DNA of 64,000 nucleotides from Aggregatilineales bacterium (GCA_030834905.1 JAUQWZ010000021.1:1-64000); one strand, 5' to 3'; shown: positions 7,570-17,775, numbered from the stretch's first letter. Made by a program: numbers and translations. The notes: a model not told the origin generated them from the sequence alone.

Positions 7570-10011
7570 ATGCGCTATGGCTACTTCGATGACTCGGCAC
7601 GCGAATACGTCATCACTCAACCGGATACGCCGCTGCCCTGGCTGAACTATCTCGGCTCGGAAGCCTATTTCGGCATCATCTCGAACACGGCGGGCGGCTA
7701 TTCCTTCTACCGCGACGCCCGCCTGCGCCGCCTGACGCGCTACCGCTACAACAACGTGCCGCTGGATACCGGCGGGCGCTACATCTATCTGCGCGACAAC
7801 GCCAGCGGCGATTACTGGTCGCCAGGCTGGCAGCCCACCCGCAAGCCGCTGGAAAACTATACCTGTCGGCATGGCATGGGCTACACGATCATCAGCTCAA
7901 CCTATGCCGGTATTCACGCCAGCACGCGCTATTTCGTGCCGCTGGGCGAAAACCTCGAAATCTGGCAGATCACTCTCACCAACCAGCGCCACGAATCCGC
8001 CGAACTGTCGGCGTTTTCGCTGGTGGAATTCTGCCTGTGGGACGCCAACGACGACGCGACCAACTATCAGCGAAATCTCAATATTGGTCAGGTTGAAATC
8101 GAAGATGGCGTGATTTATCACAAGACCGAATACCGCGAGCGCCGCGATCATTTCGCCTACTTCGCCTGCTCAGAGCCGCTGGCGGGTTACGACACGCAGC
8201 GCCAGGACTTTATGGGGGCGTATCGCAGTTGGGATACGCCGCTGGTGGTCGAGCGCGGCGAGTCGGCTAATTCGCACGCTCACGGCTGGGCGCCGGTTGG
8301 CTCGCACCACGTCCGGCTGGCGCTGGCGGCGGGCGAATCGCGCGTCATCACCTTTGTGCTGGGCTATCACGAGAACCCGCGTGACGACAAGTTCGATCCA
8401 CCCGGCTCGCAGACCGTCAACAAGCGCGCCGTCAAGCCGGTGATCGCCCGCTACCTGAACCCCGACACGGTGGAAACGGCGTTTGAAACCCTGCGCCAGC
8501 ACTGGGATCGGCTGCTGATGGGCTATCAGGTGCAGACGCCTGACGAGCATACCAACCGCATGGTCAACATCTGGAACGCCTACCAGAATATGGTCACGTT
8601 CAATATGTCGCGTTCGGCGTCGGGCTTTGAAACCGGCATCGGGCGCGGGATGGGCTTCCGCGATTCGAATCAGGACTTGCTCGGTTTTGTTCACATGGTG
8701 CCAGCGCGCGCGCGGGAACGGATTGTCGATATTGCCGCCACGCAGCTTGAAACCGGCGGCGCGTATCACCAGTATCAGCCGCTGACCAAGCGCGGCAATG
8801 ACGCTGTGGGCAGTAATTTCAACGACGATCCGCTGTGGCTGGTGCTGGGCACTGCCGCCTATCTCAAGGAATCGGGCGACTGGGATATCCTCGATCAGCC
8901 TGTCCCCTACGACAACCGTCCCGGCTCGGAGACGCCGCTGTACGAACACTTACAGCGCTCCATCCAGTACACGCTGGATCGGCTCGGTCAGCATCACCTG
9001 CCGCTGATTGGACGGGCGGACTGGAACGACTGCCTGAACCTGAACACCTTCTCGGAACATCCGGGCGAATCTTTCCAGACGACCACCAACATGGACGGCA
9101 AGGTTGCCGAATCGGTCTTTATCGCGGGCTTGTTCGTGCTGGCGGCGCAGGAAATGGCGGCAATCGCCGGGGCGCGCGGGCTGAACGACCAGCGAACACA
9201 GTACCAGCAGGCAGCCGACCAGATGGACGCGACCGTTCGCGAACACGGCTGGGATGGCAGTTGGTTCCTGCGCGCCTATGACCACTTTGGCGACAAGGTC
9301 GGCTCGGCTGAGTGCGAAGAAGGGCAGATCTTCATCGAGCCGCAGGGCATTTGCGTCATGGCGGGCATCGGGCTGAAAGACGGACTGGCGCGGCAGGCGC
9401 TGGATTCGGTCAGAGAACGGCTGGCGACGCCGCATGGCATCGTCCTGCAGCAGCCCGCCTACTCGCAGTATTATCTCAACCTGGGCGAAATTTCGTCGTA
9501 CCCGCCCGGCTATAAAGAGAACGCCGGTGTTTTCTGCCACACCAATCCCTGGATCATGATTGCCGAGGCGATGGCGGGCGATGGTGACGCGGCATACGAT
9601 TACTACACGCGCATCAATCCATCGGCGCGCGAGCATATCAGCGAGCTTCACGCCTGCGAGCCTTACGTCTACGCCCAGATGATCGCCGGGCGCGACGCGC
9701 CGACTCACGGCGAGGCGAAGAACTCGTGGCTGACGGGAACGGCTGCCTGGAACTACGTCGCCATCACCCAGTGGATTCTGGGGATTCGCCCGGCGCTGAA
9801 CGGGCTGGAAATCGCGCCGGTCATTCCCAGCAGTTGGGATGGCTTCAAGGCGACCCGGATCTATCGCGGCGTTCGCTACGACATCACCGTCACGCGGCGG
9901 GGACCCGGCAATCTCGTCTCGCTGGTCGTGGACGGCGTGCCGCAGACAGGCGGCATCATTCCTCTTGCTGATGGGGCGGATGCGCGGCAGGTGGATGTCA
10001 CGCTTTCCTAG
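7570..10011 (+). CDS. Glycoside hydrolase family 94 cellobiose phosphorylase
   Basis: This 813-residue protein has no signal peptide, so it should be cytoplasmic. The N-terminus closely follows known cellobiose phosphorylases: MRYGYFDDSAREYVIT, then PWLNYLGSEAYFGIISNTAGG and RDARLRRLTRYRYNNVP. The catalytic acid is expected in ADWNDCLNL near residues 482-490. The reaction is cellobiose + phosphate giving glucose 1-phosphate + glucose, which saves one ATP compared with hydrolysis. Other GH94 members act on chitobiose or cellodextrin, but the N-terminal match favours cellobiose. GGAG lies upstream of the ATG. The gene follows the secreted GH9 cellulase by 134 bp on the same strand, so one transcript is plausible, linking extracellular cellulose breakdown to internal phosphorolysis. 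No cellobiose transporter is present in the window. Confidence 0.93.
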   Translation: MRYGYFDDSAREYVITQPDTPLPWLNYLGSEAYFGIISNTAGGYSFYRDARLRRLTRYRYNNVPLDTGGRYIYLRDNASGDYWSPGWQPTRKPLENYTCRHGMGYTIISSTYAGIHASTRYFVPLGENLEIWQITLTNQRHESAELSAFSLVEFCLWDANDDATNYQRNLNIGQVEIEDGVIYHKTEYRERRDHFAYFACSEPLAGYDTQRQDFMGAYRSWDTPLVVERGESANSHAHGWAPVGSHHVRLALAAGESRVITFVLGYHENPRDDKFDPPGSQTVNKRAVKPVIARYLNPDTVETAFETLRQHWDRLLMGYQVQTPDEHTNRMVNIWNAYQNMVTFNMSRSASGFETGIGRGMGFRDSNQDLLGFVHMVPARARERIVDIAATQLETGGAYHQYQPLTKRGNDAVGSNFNDDPLWLVLGTAAYLKESGDWDILDQPVPYDNRPGSETPLYEHLQRSIQYTLDRLGQHHLPLIGRADWNDCLNLNTFSEHPGESFQTTTNMDGKVAESVFIAGLFVLAAQEMAAIAGARGLNDQRTQYQQAADQMDATVREHGWDGSWFLRAYDHFGDKVGSAECEEGQIFIEPQGICVMAGIGLKDGLARQALDSVRERLATPHGIVLQQPAYSQYYLNLGEISSYPPGYKENAGVFCHTNPWIMIAEAMAGDGDAAYDYYTRINPSAREHISELHACEPYVYAQMIAGRDAPTHGEAKNSWLTGTAAWNYVAITQWILGIRPALNGLEIAPVIPSSWDGFKATRIYRGVRYDITVTRRGPGNLVSLVVDGVPQTGGIIPLADGADARQVDVTLS

Positions 10012-10026
10012 CCATTCGGCTGGCTT

Positions 10027-10095
10027 GTAGGGACACCACATTGCGGTGTCCGTTTCATGAATGTTGAGGCGGACACGACGATGTCGTGTCCCTAC
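10027..10095. repeat. REPIN-like element (paired inverted REP palindromes)
   Basis: This 69-bp unit is built as GTAG-palindrome-GTTTCATGAATGTTGAGGC-palindrome-CTAC. The left palindrome carries paired changes relative to the family consensus: GGACACC opposite GGTGTCC instead of GGACACG opposite CGTGTCC. The stem is thus preserved by a compensatory change. It lies just downstream of the GH94 stop. Confidence 0.85.
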
Positions 10096-10221
10096 GGGAA
10101 TTGCGGCCTCAATGTTTCCCCATTTGTGGTGCATTAATCGCGATATTGTTACACTCCGCATATCAGGAAACCTGGCTGGATGCTCGCTTTTTGAGAGAAA
10201 CTATGCTTCAGGAGACATTTT

Positions 10222-13200
10222 ATGCGCTCATATGCTGATAAAAAGCTCTTTTTGCTCGTCTTATGCCTGCTGTTATCGCTGTCGTTGTCACCGGCGCTGC
10301 TGCTGGCGCAGGATGCCGCGCAGCCGGAGATGGTCGTTATCCCCGGCACGCTTCAGTCTGCCGCTGGCTGCGCTGGCGACTGGGACCCGGCGGGCGAGTG
10401 TACCGCCCTCACCTACAGCGAAGAAGACGGCATCTGGACGGGCGTTTTCGATCTGCCCGCTGGTTACTATGAGTACAAAGTCGCCATCAACGGCAGTTGG
10501 AGCGAGAACTACGGCGGCAAAGCCGACAGGGACGGTCCGAATGTGCCGCTGCGGCTGGACGAGGACACGGCGGTTCGCTTCTACTATGACCACGCCACCC
10601 ACTGGCTGGCAGACAGCGTCGGCGACGTGATCGCCACCGCGCCCGGCAGCTATCAGGACGAGATCGGCTGTCCGGGTGAGTGGTCGCCGGACTGCCTGCG
10701 TTCGTGGCTCCAGGACGTGGACGGCGACGGCGTCTACAGCTTTGAAACCAGCGCTATTCCGCCGGGGGATTACGAGGTCAAAGTGGCTGTCAACGAAAGC
10801 TGGGATCTGAACTACGGTGCCGATGGCGCGCCCAACGGAGCCAACATCCCCTTCAGCGTGCCGGAAGCCGATACCACCGTCTATTTTGTCTACAGCGCGG
10901 CGACCCACCTGCTGGAAGTGGGCGTTGGCGCGCCGCCCGAAGTTGAGGCAGTCCCGGTTGTTTCGGTTGATCTATCGCGGCTGAACGCCATCTGGGTATC
11001 AGAAGACACGATTGCCTGGGACGTGGGCAGCCAGCCCGAGGACACCCGCTACCAGCTTCATTATTCGCCAGCGGGCAATGTCAACGTCAGCGCTGAAAGA
11101 GGCACGATCTGCTGCGGCAGTCGCATCCCGCTGACGCTCTCGGAAGATGGCTTGACCGCCGATCAGCTTGAGCGCTTCCCCAATCTGGCGGATTACGCCG
11201 TGTTCACAATTGGCGGCGATGACGTTGAACAAATACCGGAAGTGCTGCGCGGGCAGGTGTTCATTTCGGTAATCGGCAGCGACCGGACGCTGTTGGGCGC
11301 GGCTGGTTTGCAGCTTGGCGGCGTCCTTGACGATCTGTACGCCACCGATGCCCCGCTGGGCGTTCATTTCGCTGACGGCGTGCCGACCCTTAGCGTCTGG
11401 GCACCGACCGCCCGGAACGTGCGCCTGCATCTGTTCGCCGATGCCGACGCCAGCACTGAAGCCGAAATCCTCGATATGACGCGCGACGACGCGAACGGCG
11501 TCTGGTCGATCACCGGCGAGCCGGAATGGAACGCGGGCTATTATCTCTACGAGGTGACAGTTTTTGCGCCGTCCGTCGGCGACATGGTGATCAACCTGGT
11601 CACCGATCCTTATTCGGTCAGCCTGTCCATGAGCAGCGCCCGCAGCCAGATTGTGGATTTGAACGATCCGGCGCTGTTCCCCGAAGGCTGGGATTTAGCC
11701 GGACGGCTGCCGCCGTTGGTGCCAGAAGACATCACCCTGTATGAACTCCACCTGCGCGATTTCAGCGCCTTTGACGAGAGCGTGCCGGAAGCCGAGCGCG
11801 GCACCTATTCGGCATTTACCCACACCGATTCCGCCGGAATGACTCATCTGGCAGCGGCGGCGGAAGCGGGCTTGACTCACCTGCACCTGCTGCCGGTGTT
11901 CGACATCGCCTCGATCAACGAGAACGCCGCCGAGCGCACTGAACCCGATCCCGAAGCGCTGGCGAGCCTGCCGCCGGACTCGGATCAGCAGGCGGCGATC
12001 ATCGACGCCGTCCGCGATCAGGACGCCTTCAACTGGGGCTACGATCCGTTCCACTACAACACGCCCGAAGGCAGCTACGCCAGCGATCCCGACGGGACAG
12101 CGCGCATCCGCGAGTTCCGGGCAATGGTGCAGTCGCTTAACAGTATCGGCTTGCGGGTGGTAATGGACGTGGTCTACAACCACACCAACGCTTCCGGGCA
12201 GGCGGACAATTCGGTGCTGGATCGGGTCGTTCCCGGCTACTACCACCGTTACAACGACGACGGCACGATTGCCACCAGCACCTGCTGCCAGAACACCGCC
12301 ACCGAAAACGCCATGATGGAACGCCTGATGATCGATTCGGTGCTGATGTGGGTGCGTGATTACCGCGTCGATGGCTTCCGCTTCGACCTGATGGGACACC
12401 ACATGCTGCGCAACATGGAAGCGGTGCGGGCGGCGCTCGACAGCCTGACGGTGGAAAATGACGGCGTGGACGGCGCATCGATCTACGTCTACGGCGAAGG
12501 CTGGGATTTTGGCGAAGTGGCGCAGAACGCTCGCGGCGTGAATGCTATTCAGCTCAATATCGGCGGCAGCGGCATCGGCGTCTTTAATGACCGCCTGCGA
12601 GACGCGGCGCGCGGTGGCAGCCCATTTGGCGGCTTCCAGGAGCAGGGCTTCATCAATGGGCTGTACGTCTATCCCAACGGCATCACGCCGGGCACGCCAG
12701 AGGAACAACTGGCTCGGCTGCTGCTGTTCAGCGATCAGGTGCGAATCGGCTTGGCGGGCAACCTGCGCGATTACGCGCTGGTGAACGCTGCGGGCGACAC
12801 CGTCACCGGCGCGGAGATCGACTACAACGGCAGCCCGGCTGGCTACACGCTCGATCCGCAGGAGAACATCGTCTATGTCGCCGCCCACGATAACGAAACG
12901 CTGTGGGATGCCATTCAATATAAAGCGCCCGAAGACGCCGATATTGCTACCCGCGCGCGGATGAACAATCTGGGGATCAGCATCGTGGCGCTGTCACAGG
13001 GTGTGCCGTTCTTCCACGCGGGCGACGATATGCTGCGCTCGAAGTCAATGGATGGCAACAGCTATAACTCCGGCGACTGGTTCAACCGCCTCGACTTTAC
13101 CTATAACACCAACAACTGGGCGGTTGGGCTGCCGCCGACCCGTCAGGACAACTGGGACATTATCGCGCCGCTGCTGGCTGATCCGGCGCTGGCGGCAGCG

Positions 13201-13593
13201 CAGTCGGATATCCTCAACAGCGCGGCACACTTCCGCGAGATGCTCAGTATCCGCCAAAGCTCGCCGCTGTTCCGCCTGCAAACGGCGGACGACGTGATGG
13301 AACGTCTGACCTTCCTCAACACCGGTCCCGATCAACTGCCCGGCGTCATCGTCATGCTGCTGGACGACACCGGCGCGGACGATCTCGATCCGAATGTCGA
13401 ACAGATCGTGGTCATCTTCAACGCCACGCCGGATGAAGTTTCCTTCGGAGACGCGCGGTTCGAGGGCGGAGCGTTTGCGCTGCATCCGGCGCAGCAGGCG
13501 TCCAATGATGCCACCGTTCAGGCGGCGGCGTTTGCCAATGGCGCGTTCACCGTCCCGGCATGGACGGCAGCGGTATTCGTGGCTGGGGAATAA
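10222..13593 (+). CDS. pulA: Secreted type I pullulanase (GH13) with two X25 domains
   Basis: This 1123-residue protein has a signal peptide of about 30 residues (hydrophobic [19 protein letters not shown]). Two consecutive pullulanase X25-type starch-binding modules follow (residues about 35-130 and 140-235; each has a [13 protein letters not shown] or [16 protein letters not shown] core). A pullulanase N2-like segment and a CBM48 ([15 protein letters not shown]) come next, then a GH13 barrel. Catalytic regions are visible: [10 protein letters not shown] near 645-655, [12 protein letters not shown] near 714-725 with the nucleophile Asp, YGEGWDF near 756 with the acid Glu, and [10 protein letters not shown] near 887. 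It should hydrolyse alpha-1,6 branches of pullulan, amylopectin or glycogen outside the cell. The ATG is preceded by GGAG. It is on the same strand as the cellulase and cellobiose phosphorylase but separated by a REPIN, so probably transcribed separately. Confidence 0.94.
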   Translation: MRSYADKKLFLLVLCLLLSLSLSPALLLAQDAAQPEMVVIPGTLQSAAGCAGDWDPAGECTALTYSEEDGIWTGVFDLPAGYYEYKVAINGSWSENYGGKADRDGPNVPLRLDEDTAVRFYYDHATHWLADSVGDVIATAPGSYQDEIGCPGEWSPDCLRSWLQDVDGDGVYSFETSAIPPGDYEVKVAVNESWDLNYGADGAPNGANIPFSVPEADTTVYFVYSAATHLLEVGVGAPPEVEAVPVVSVDLSRLNAIWVSEDTIAWDVGSQPEDTRYQLHYSPAGNVNVSAERGTICCGSRIPLTLSEDGLTADQLERFPNLADYAVFTIGGDDVEQIPEVLRGQVFISVIGSDRTLLGAAGLQLGGVLDDLYATDAPLGVHFADGVPTLSVWAPTARNVRLHLFADADASTEAEILDMTRDDANGVWSITGEPEWNAGYYLYEVTVFAPSVGDMVINLVTDPYSVSLSMSSARSQIVDLNDPALFPEGWDLAGRLPPLVPEDITLYELHLRDFSAFDESVPEAERGTYSAFTHTDSAGMTHLAAAAEAGLTHLHLLPVFDIASINENAAERTEPDPEALASLPPDSDQQAAIIDAVRDQDAFNWGYDPFHYNTPEGSYASDPDGTARIREFRAMVQSLNSIGLRVVMDVVYNHTNASGQADNSVLDRVVPGYYHRYNDDGTIATSTCCQNTATENAMMERLMIDSVLMWVRDYRVDGFRFDLMGHHMLRNMEAVRAALDSLTVENDGVDGASIYVYGEGWDFGEVAQNARGVNAIQLNIGGSGIGVFNDRLRDAARGGSPFGGFQEQGFINGLYVYPNGITPGTPEEQLARLLLFSDQVRIGLAGNLRDYALVNAAGDTVTGAEIDYNGSPAGYTLDPQENIVYVAAHDNETLWDAIQYKAPEDADIATRARMNNLGISIVALSQGVPFFHAGDDMLRSKSMDGNSYNSGDWFNRLDFTYNTNNWAVGLPPTRQDNWDIIAPLLADPALAAAQSDILNSAAHFREMLSIRQSSPLFRLQTADDVMERLTFLNTGPDQLPGVIVMLLDDTGADDLDPNVEQIVVIFNATPDEVSFGDARFEGGAFALHPAQQASNDATVQAAAFANGAFTVPAWTAAVFVAGE

Positions 13594-13702
13594 AAGAATG
13601 CGCTGAATCACCGGGACACAAAGAGGATTTTAGAATTGCTTCTTCGTGTCCTGGTGGTTTATATCTTTGTGCCCGCTGCGGTTCAAGTTGCTTTCGGGTT
13701 CG

Positions 13703-14242
13703 CTACCGCACGCTGCTGCCGTCGTTGAAGATGCCGGTGGGGTGGCAGCCGAGATTTGCCGCCCGCGCCTGAACTTCGAGATCGCGAAAATGTGCCGTTT
13801 GGGCGGTGTCCGGCTCATATTCGACGCCTTCGGCGTAGCCCTGCGCCACAAGCTGCTCGTTGACGTTCACCCCATTCGCATAAACATAGCGCAGCAGCCG
13901 CCCGAAGCGGTCGGTTTCGCTGACGTCACGCACCAGCGTCACCGTTTGCCCCTGCACCAGCGCCGCGTTGGCGTTGGACGCTTCCTGAAAACAGACTTCG
14001 TCACGTTCGGGCGTGTTGACGCCGATATAACGCACCCGCTGTTCCGTACCGTTGATATTCACGTCAATCGTGTCGCCGTCAATCACCTGAGTGACGACCG
14101 CGGTGTCGCCAATGATGACGGCGGCGTTGTTGCTGACCGGCGCATTGGCAGCCGGAACGTTGGCGTCTTGCACCCCAACGCTGACTTCACAGGCAAGGAT
14201 GGACAGCAGCAGAAGACAGAGTGGAATCAGTTTTTGAATCAT
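13703..14242 (-). CDS. Staphylococcal-nuclease-like (SNase) lipoprotein
   Basis: This 179-residue protein has a lipoprotein signal (MIQKLIPLCLLLLSILAC), with the lipobox Cys at residue 18. A low-complexity spacer follows, then an SNase domain: VIDGDTIDVNI, VRYIGVNTPERDE and DRFGRLLRYVY, including the Arg/Asp/Glu residues expected for metal binding and catalysis. It is probably a surface-anchored, calcium-dependent nuclease that degrades extracellular DNA or RNA. The C-terminus ends shortly after the domain. It is encoded convergently with pullulanase and divergently from tetR, with 80 bp between it and the TetR gene. Confidence 0.87.
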   Translation of the reverse strand: MIQKLIPLCLLLLSILACEVSVGVQDANVPAANAPVSNNAAVIIGDTAVVTQVIDGDTIDVNINGTEQRVRYIGVNTPERDEVCFQEASNANAALVQGQTVTLVRDVSETDRFGRLLRYVYANGVNVNEQLVAQGYAEGVEYEPDTAQTAHFRDLEVQARAANLGCHPTGIFNDGSSVR

Positions 14243-14322
14243 ATATCTCTATAACATTCGATAGTGTATAATGCGCTGTCAGCGATAGTTGCAGTATTTC
14301 ACTAGAGACGCAGAAGCGATTT

Positions 14323-14907
14323 ATGAGCCAGAACCTGATTTTACACGATGTGCGCCCCACACGCTCGGATGCCGTCAAGAACCGCGAGCTGCTGCTGAAA
14401 ACGGCACAGCGTCTGTTCGCCGAACATGGCGTCAGCGCGGTGTCAATGTCAGCGGTCGCTCAGGCGGCGGGCGTGGGCAAGGGGACGCTTTACCGGCACT
14501 TCGAAAATAAGACGCAGTTGTGCCAGGCACTGATCGACTCCGATCAGCGCGATTTGCAGGAGCGCACGCTCCAGCGCTTGCGCGGGAATCCGGGCGATCC
14601 GCTGAACAACCTGCGCTGGTTCCTGGAGGAAGTTGTCGCGTTTGTCAATCGCAACATGCCCATGTTTTCGGATAACCTGTTTGGTGCCTCGTCAATGCTC
14701 GGTCACCCGGCACACGCCTGGTGGTGGCAGACGATTCGCGGCTTGCTCCGCCAGATCAATCCCGATATTGACCTGGACTACACCGCCGACGCGCTGTTCG
14801 TGCTGATCGATGCGCGCACCCTTCATTTTCAGCAGGTGATGCGCGGCTACGCCCCTGACCGCATCCTCTCCGGCTTGTTCAGCACCGTTGATCGCCTGAT
14901 CGCCTGA
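14323..14907 (+). CDS. TetR-family transcriptional regulator
   Basis: This 194-residue protein has a TetR HTH at about residues 20-65: LLLKTAQRLFAEHGVSAVSM, then VAQAAGVGKGTLYRHFENK. The C-terminal ligand domain is unremarkable. TetR proteins are usually dimeric repressors released by a small molecule, often of an adjacent gene. Two inverted repeats that share CGGAC/GTCCG lie between this gene and the downstream yceI-like gene, so control of that gene and autoregulation are plausible. Confidence 0.9.
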   Translation: MSQNLILHDVRPTRSDAVKNRELLLKTAQRLFAEHGVSAVSMSAVAQAAGVGKGTLYRHFENKTQLCQALIDSDQRDLQERTLQRLRGNPGDPLNNLRWFLEEVVAFVNRNMPMFSDNLFGASSMLGHPAHAWWWQTIRGLLRQINPDIDLDYTADALFVLIDARTLHFQQVMRGYAPDRILSGLFSTVDRLIA

Positions 14908-14909
14908 AT

Positions 14910-15000
14910 CGGACGACAGTCCGTTTTCTAATAAAGATTTTATAGAGCTTTTTCAGAGCCTGTGCTATCATAGGTCTTGTAAACGGACTGTAGTCCGTTT
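14910..15000. promoter_or_regulatory. Pair of related inverted repeats between tetR and the YceI gene
   Basis: CGGACGACAGTCCG at 14910-14923 and AAACGGACTGTAGTCCGTTT at 14981-15000 share the half-site CGGAC with its complement. The second is a 9-2-9 palindrome 44 bp before the YceI start, followed by a T-run. They may be TetR operators. Because both are followed by T-runs, they could instead be short terminators; the sequence alone does not decide. Confidence 0.45.
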
Positions 15001-15043
15001 TTAATTCCGAAAATAGGGCACACTCCCTGGAGGGCGACAAACA

Positions 15044-15592
15044 ATGGCAATCTGGAAACTTGACTCGGCACACACCATAGCATCTTTCAGCACCCGGCAC
15101 ATGATGGTCACGACGGTGCGCGGCACGCTCGGTACGGTCACCGGCGAAGTCGAATTCGACGCGGCAAATCCGGCTGCGGCGAGCGTGACAGCGACGATTG
15201 ATACCGCCGGACTGAACTCCGGTGTGGCAGATCGCGATAACCACCTGCGCAGCGCCGACTTCCTTGACGTGGAAAAGTTCCCCAGCGTCACCTTCAAGAG
15301 CACCCGCATTGAGGTGACTGGCGACGATACGGCGAAGGTTCATGGCGACCTCACCATTCGCGGCGTCACCCGCCCGGTCGTGCTGAATGCCGAGTACATC
15401 GGTCAGGTTGCCAGCCCGTTTGGCGATACCCGCGTCGGCTTCACCGCTTCGACCAAGATCAACCGCGAAGACTTCGGTCTGACCTGGAACGTGGCGCTTG
15501 AGGCTGGCGGCGTGCTGGTCGGCAAGGACATCAAGGTCGAACTGGACGTGGAAGCCGTCCTGGTGACCGAAGGCGCGCCCGCGACTGCCTAA
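15044..15592 (+). CDS. YceI-family lipid-binding-fold protein
   Basis: This 182-residue protein shows the YceI signature throughout: WKLDSAHTIASFSTRHMMV, then a GTV-x-G-E-V-x-F strand, NHLRSADFLDVEKFPSVTF, LTIRGVTRPVVL, and ending near NREDFGLTWN. YceI proteins form a lipocalin-like barrel that binds isoprenoid or other amphiphilic molecules. Many are periplasmic, but this one has no signal peptide and is probably cytoplasmic. GGAG lies about 12 bp upstream of the ATG. It follows tetR by 136 bp with candidate operators between them and ends in a strong hairpin terminator. Its role in this organism is not known. Confidence 0.92.
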   Translation: MAIWKLDSAHTIASFSTRHMMVTTVRGTLGTVTGEVEFDAANPAAASVTATIDTAGLNSGVADRDNHLRSADFLDVEKFPSVTFKSTRIEVTGDDTAKVHGDLTIRGVTRPVVLNAEYIGQVASPFGDTRVGFTASTKINREDFGLTWNVALEAGGVLVGKDIKVELDVEAVLVTEGAPATA

Positions 15593-15628
15593 GCGCAGTC
15601 ATCAACTAAGCTAACTTCCTTCCCCTTG

Positions 15629-15662
15629 AAAAAGCCGGTGCTGCCCATGCACCGGCTTTTTT
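15629..15662 (+). terminator. Rho-independent terminator after the YceI gene
   Basis: AAAAAGCCGGTGC and GCACCGGCTTTTTT form a 13-bp stem around a short loop and end in a run of six T, 36 bp after the stop codon. The A-run on the left arm makes it potentially bidirectional. Confidence 0.9.
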
Positions 15663-15785
15663 GTGCCATGAATCCGCCCGATTTTCCTGCATATTGTTCC
15701 ACCATTCGATGATGTCTTTCACAATGACTGACGGGGCTGATATGCTAAGATAGAGTGTCTTCTATCATGTATTACAGGGCTGCCG

Positions 15786-17636
15786 ATGACTGCTGATATG
15801 TGGATAACGCTGGTCATTCTGATAGTCATGATGGTGCTGTTTGTCAGCGAGAAGCTGCGCGTCGATCTGGTCGCGCTGTGTGTCGTCCTTGCGCTGACGC
15901 TGACCGGAATTGTCACGGCTGAAGAAGCGATGGCTGGGTTTTCCAGCACGTCGGTTCTCAGCATTGCTTTCCTGTTTGTCGTGGGCGGCGCGGTCTTTCA
16001 GACCGGGCTGGCGGCTGCCATCGGCGACGCAATCCTGAAGATCGCCGGTACGAATCAGACCCGCCTGCTGATGATCATGATGCTCACCGTGTCGATCCTG
16101 TCGGCGTTCATCAGCTCGACCGGCGTCGTCGCCCTGATGCTGCCCGCCGTCATGAGCGTGGCGCAGCGGGCGAAAATACCGGCTTCAAAACTGGGCATCC
16201 CGCTGGCGTTCAGCGCGCTCATCGGCGGCACCACCACGCTCATCGCCACTCCGCCCAACATCATTGTTTCGGAAGTGATGCAGGACGCGGGCTACCCGCC
16301 GTTTGAGTTTTTCAGCTATACCCTGCCAGGGGTGCTGCTGGTGATTGCCTGGCTGGCGTACATGCTCATCATCGGGCAGCGGCTGCTGCCAGAGCGCAAG
16401 CCCGACACGGTGGTGCAGCGGATGGAAACGCCCGCCGAACTGTTCACGCTGTACCAACTGCCGGACAATATGTATCGCCTGCGCGTCCCCAGTCAGTCAA
16501 ACCTGATCGGCACCAGCATCGCCGCCAGCAGGCTGGGCAGCGATTTCAACATCGCGGTCGCCAGCCTTTCGCGCATGAACGAATCGCGCCGGATCGGTTC
16601 GCGCAGTGAGCAGACGGTGCAATATCCCGAAGCAGACACGGTATTTCAGGAAGATGATGTGCTGGTCGTGCAGGGCGATATCCGCGATATCACCCGCGCC
16701 GCCGGATACTGGAACCTCGCCATCATGGCAAATCACCCGATTCAGGAAGGCGACGTCATCACCAACGAGGTTGGGATTGCTGAAATGGTGCTCCGCCCGC
16801 GCTCATCCCTGAACGGTAAGTCGCTGTCCGAGCTTCAGTTTGGCTCTGCTTACCACCTGACGGTGCTCAATCTGCGCCGCCCCGGCGCGCACGCGCCGTT
16901 GGATCTTAAGACGACGCCGCTGAAGTTTGGCGACGTGCTGTTGGTGCAGGGGCGCTGGAAGGATATTTACGCCCTTAAGCGGCTGCGGCACGACTTCATC
17001 GTCATGGGCGAGCCGGAAGCCGCCGAGATGGGCGCGTTCCTGCGCCTGACGCACGCGCCGATCACGCTGACTATTCTGGTGCTGATGATTGTGGTGCTGG
17101 CGCTGGATCTGCTGCCGCTGACAGTGGCAAGCCTTCTGGCGGCGGTGGCGGTGGTACTCACCGGCTGTTTGTCGATGGATGAGGCTTACGAATCCATCGA
17201 TCTGAAAAGCCTGATCCTGATCGCCGGTATGCTGCCGATGGGTACGGCGCTGGTCAAGGTTGGACTGGCGGATGCCGCCGCCGACCTGCTGATCCAGACG
17301 GTGGGCGAACTGGGACCGCTGTATGTGCTTGCCGGTCTGTTCATCCTGACGCTGATCAGCACCCAGATTATCTCCAATACCGCCTCGGCGCTGCTGGTCG
17401 CGCCAATCGCGCTGGCGGCGGCACAGGGATTGAACGTCAACCCGCAAGCCTTCATGATGAGCGTGGCGATTGCGGCGGCGATGGCGCTGTTGAGTCCGGT
17501 CGCGTCGCCGGTGAACATGCTGGTGATGAGTCCGGGCAACTACCGCTTCTCCGATTTCGCCAGAGTGGGCGCGCCGATGATGGTGATCGCCTTCATCATC
17601 TCGATGATCGTGCTGCCGGTGATGTGGCCCTTTTAG
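15786..17636 (+). CDS. SLC13/DASS-family permease with two RCK-C (TrkA-C) domains
   Basis: This 616-residue protein has about six N-terminal membrane segments (containing SSTGVVALMLPAVMSVA, the family's first SNT-like motif). Two cytoplasmic RCK-C-type units follow at about 215-305 and 310-400 (YRLRVPSQSNLIGTSIAASR; MVLRPRSSLNGKSLSELQFG). A second membrane half contains ISTQIISNTASALLVAP, the second Na+/substrate motif. SLC13 members with central RCK-C domains are annotated as transporters of dicarboxylates, sulfate or similar anions; the substrate cannot be named. The ATG at 15786 has no strong ribosome site. It is monocistronic, with a REPIN downstream. Confidence 0.88.
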   Translation: MTADMWITLVILIVMMVLFVSEKLRVDLVALCVVLALTLTGIVTAEEAMAGFSSTSVLSIAFLFVVGGAVFQTGLAAAIGDAILKIAGTNQTRLLMIMMLTVSILSAFISSTGVVALMLPAVMSVAQRAKIPASKLGIPLAFSALIGGTTTLIATPPNIIVSEVMQDAGYPPFEFFSYTLPGVLLVIAWLAYMLIIGQRLLPERKPDTVVQRMETPAELFTLYQLPDNMYRLRVPSQSNLIGTSIAASRLGSDFNIAVASLSRMNESRRIGSRSEQTVQYPEADTVFQEDDVLVVQGDIRDITRAAGYWNLAIMANHPIQEGDVITNEVGIAEMVLRPRSSLNGKSLSELQFGSAYHLTVLNLRRPGAHAPLDLKTTPLKFGDVLLVQGRWKDIYALKRLRHDFIVMGEPEAAEMGAFLRLTHAPITLTILVLMIVVLALDLLPLTVASLLAAVAVVLTGCLSMDEAYESIDLKSLILIAGMLPMGTALVKVGLADAAADLLIQTVGELGPLYVLAGLFILTLISTQIISNTASALLVAPIALAAAQGLNVNPQAFMMSVAIAAAMALLSPVASPVNMLVMSPGNYRFSDFARVGAPMMVIAFIISMIVLPVMWPF

Positions 17637-17706
17637 CCGCCGCCTTCCCCGCGCCATCAGCGATGGCGTGCATTCCGGGGGGTGGGGAAAATCGCGGAGA
17701 CAGAGA

Positions 17707-17775
17707 GTAGGGACACGACACCGTCGTGTCCGTTTCATGAATGTTGAGGCGGACACGATAATATCGTGTCCCTAC
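17707..17775. repeat. REPIN-like element
   Basis: GTAG-palindrome-GTTTCATGAATGTTGAGGC-palindrome-CTAC, 69 bp. The spacer is identical to that of the 10.0-kb element. The right palindrome has ACGATA opposite TATCGT in place of ACGACA opposite TGTCGT, a compensatory pair. Confidence 0.85.

Noticed and set aside
11695..12918. 407-residue open frame opposite the pullulanase gene
   Set aside because: Shadow frame; the pullulanase catalytic motifs on the other strand are unambiguous.
15799..15807. DnaA box (TGTGGATAA) and possible replication origin near dnaN
   Set aside because: There is a single match, inside the SLC13 permease gene. No cluster of boxes and no dnaA, gyrB or recF gene accompanies dnaN.
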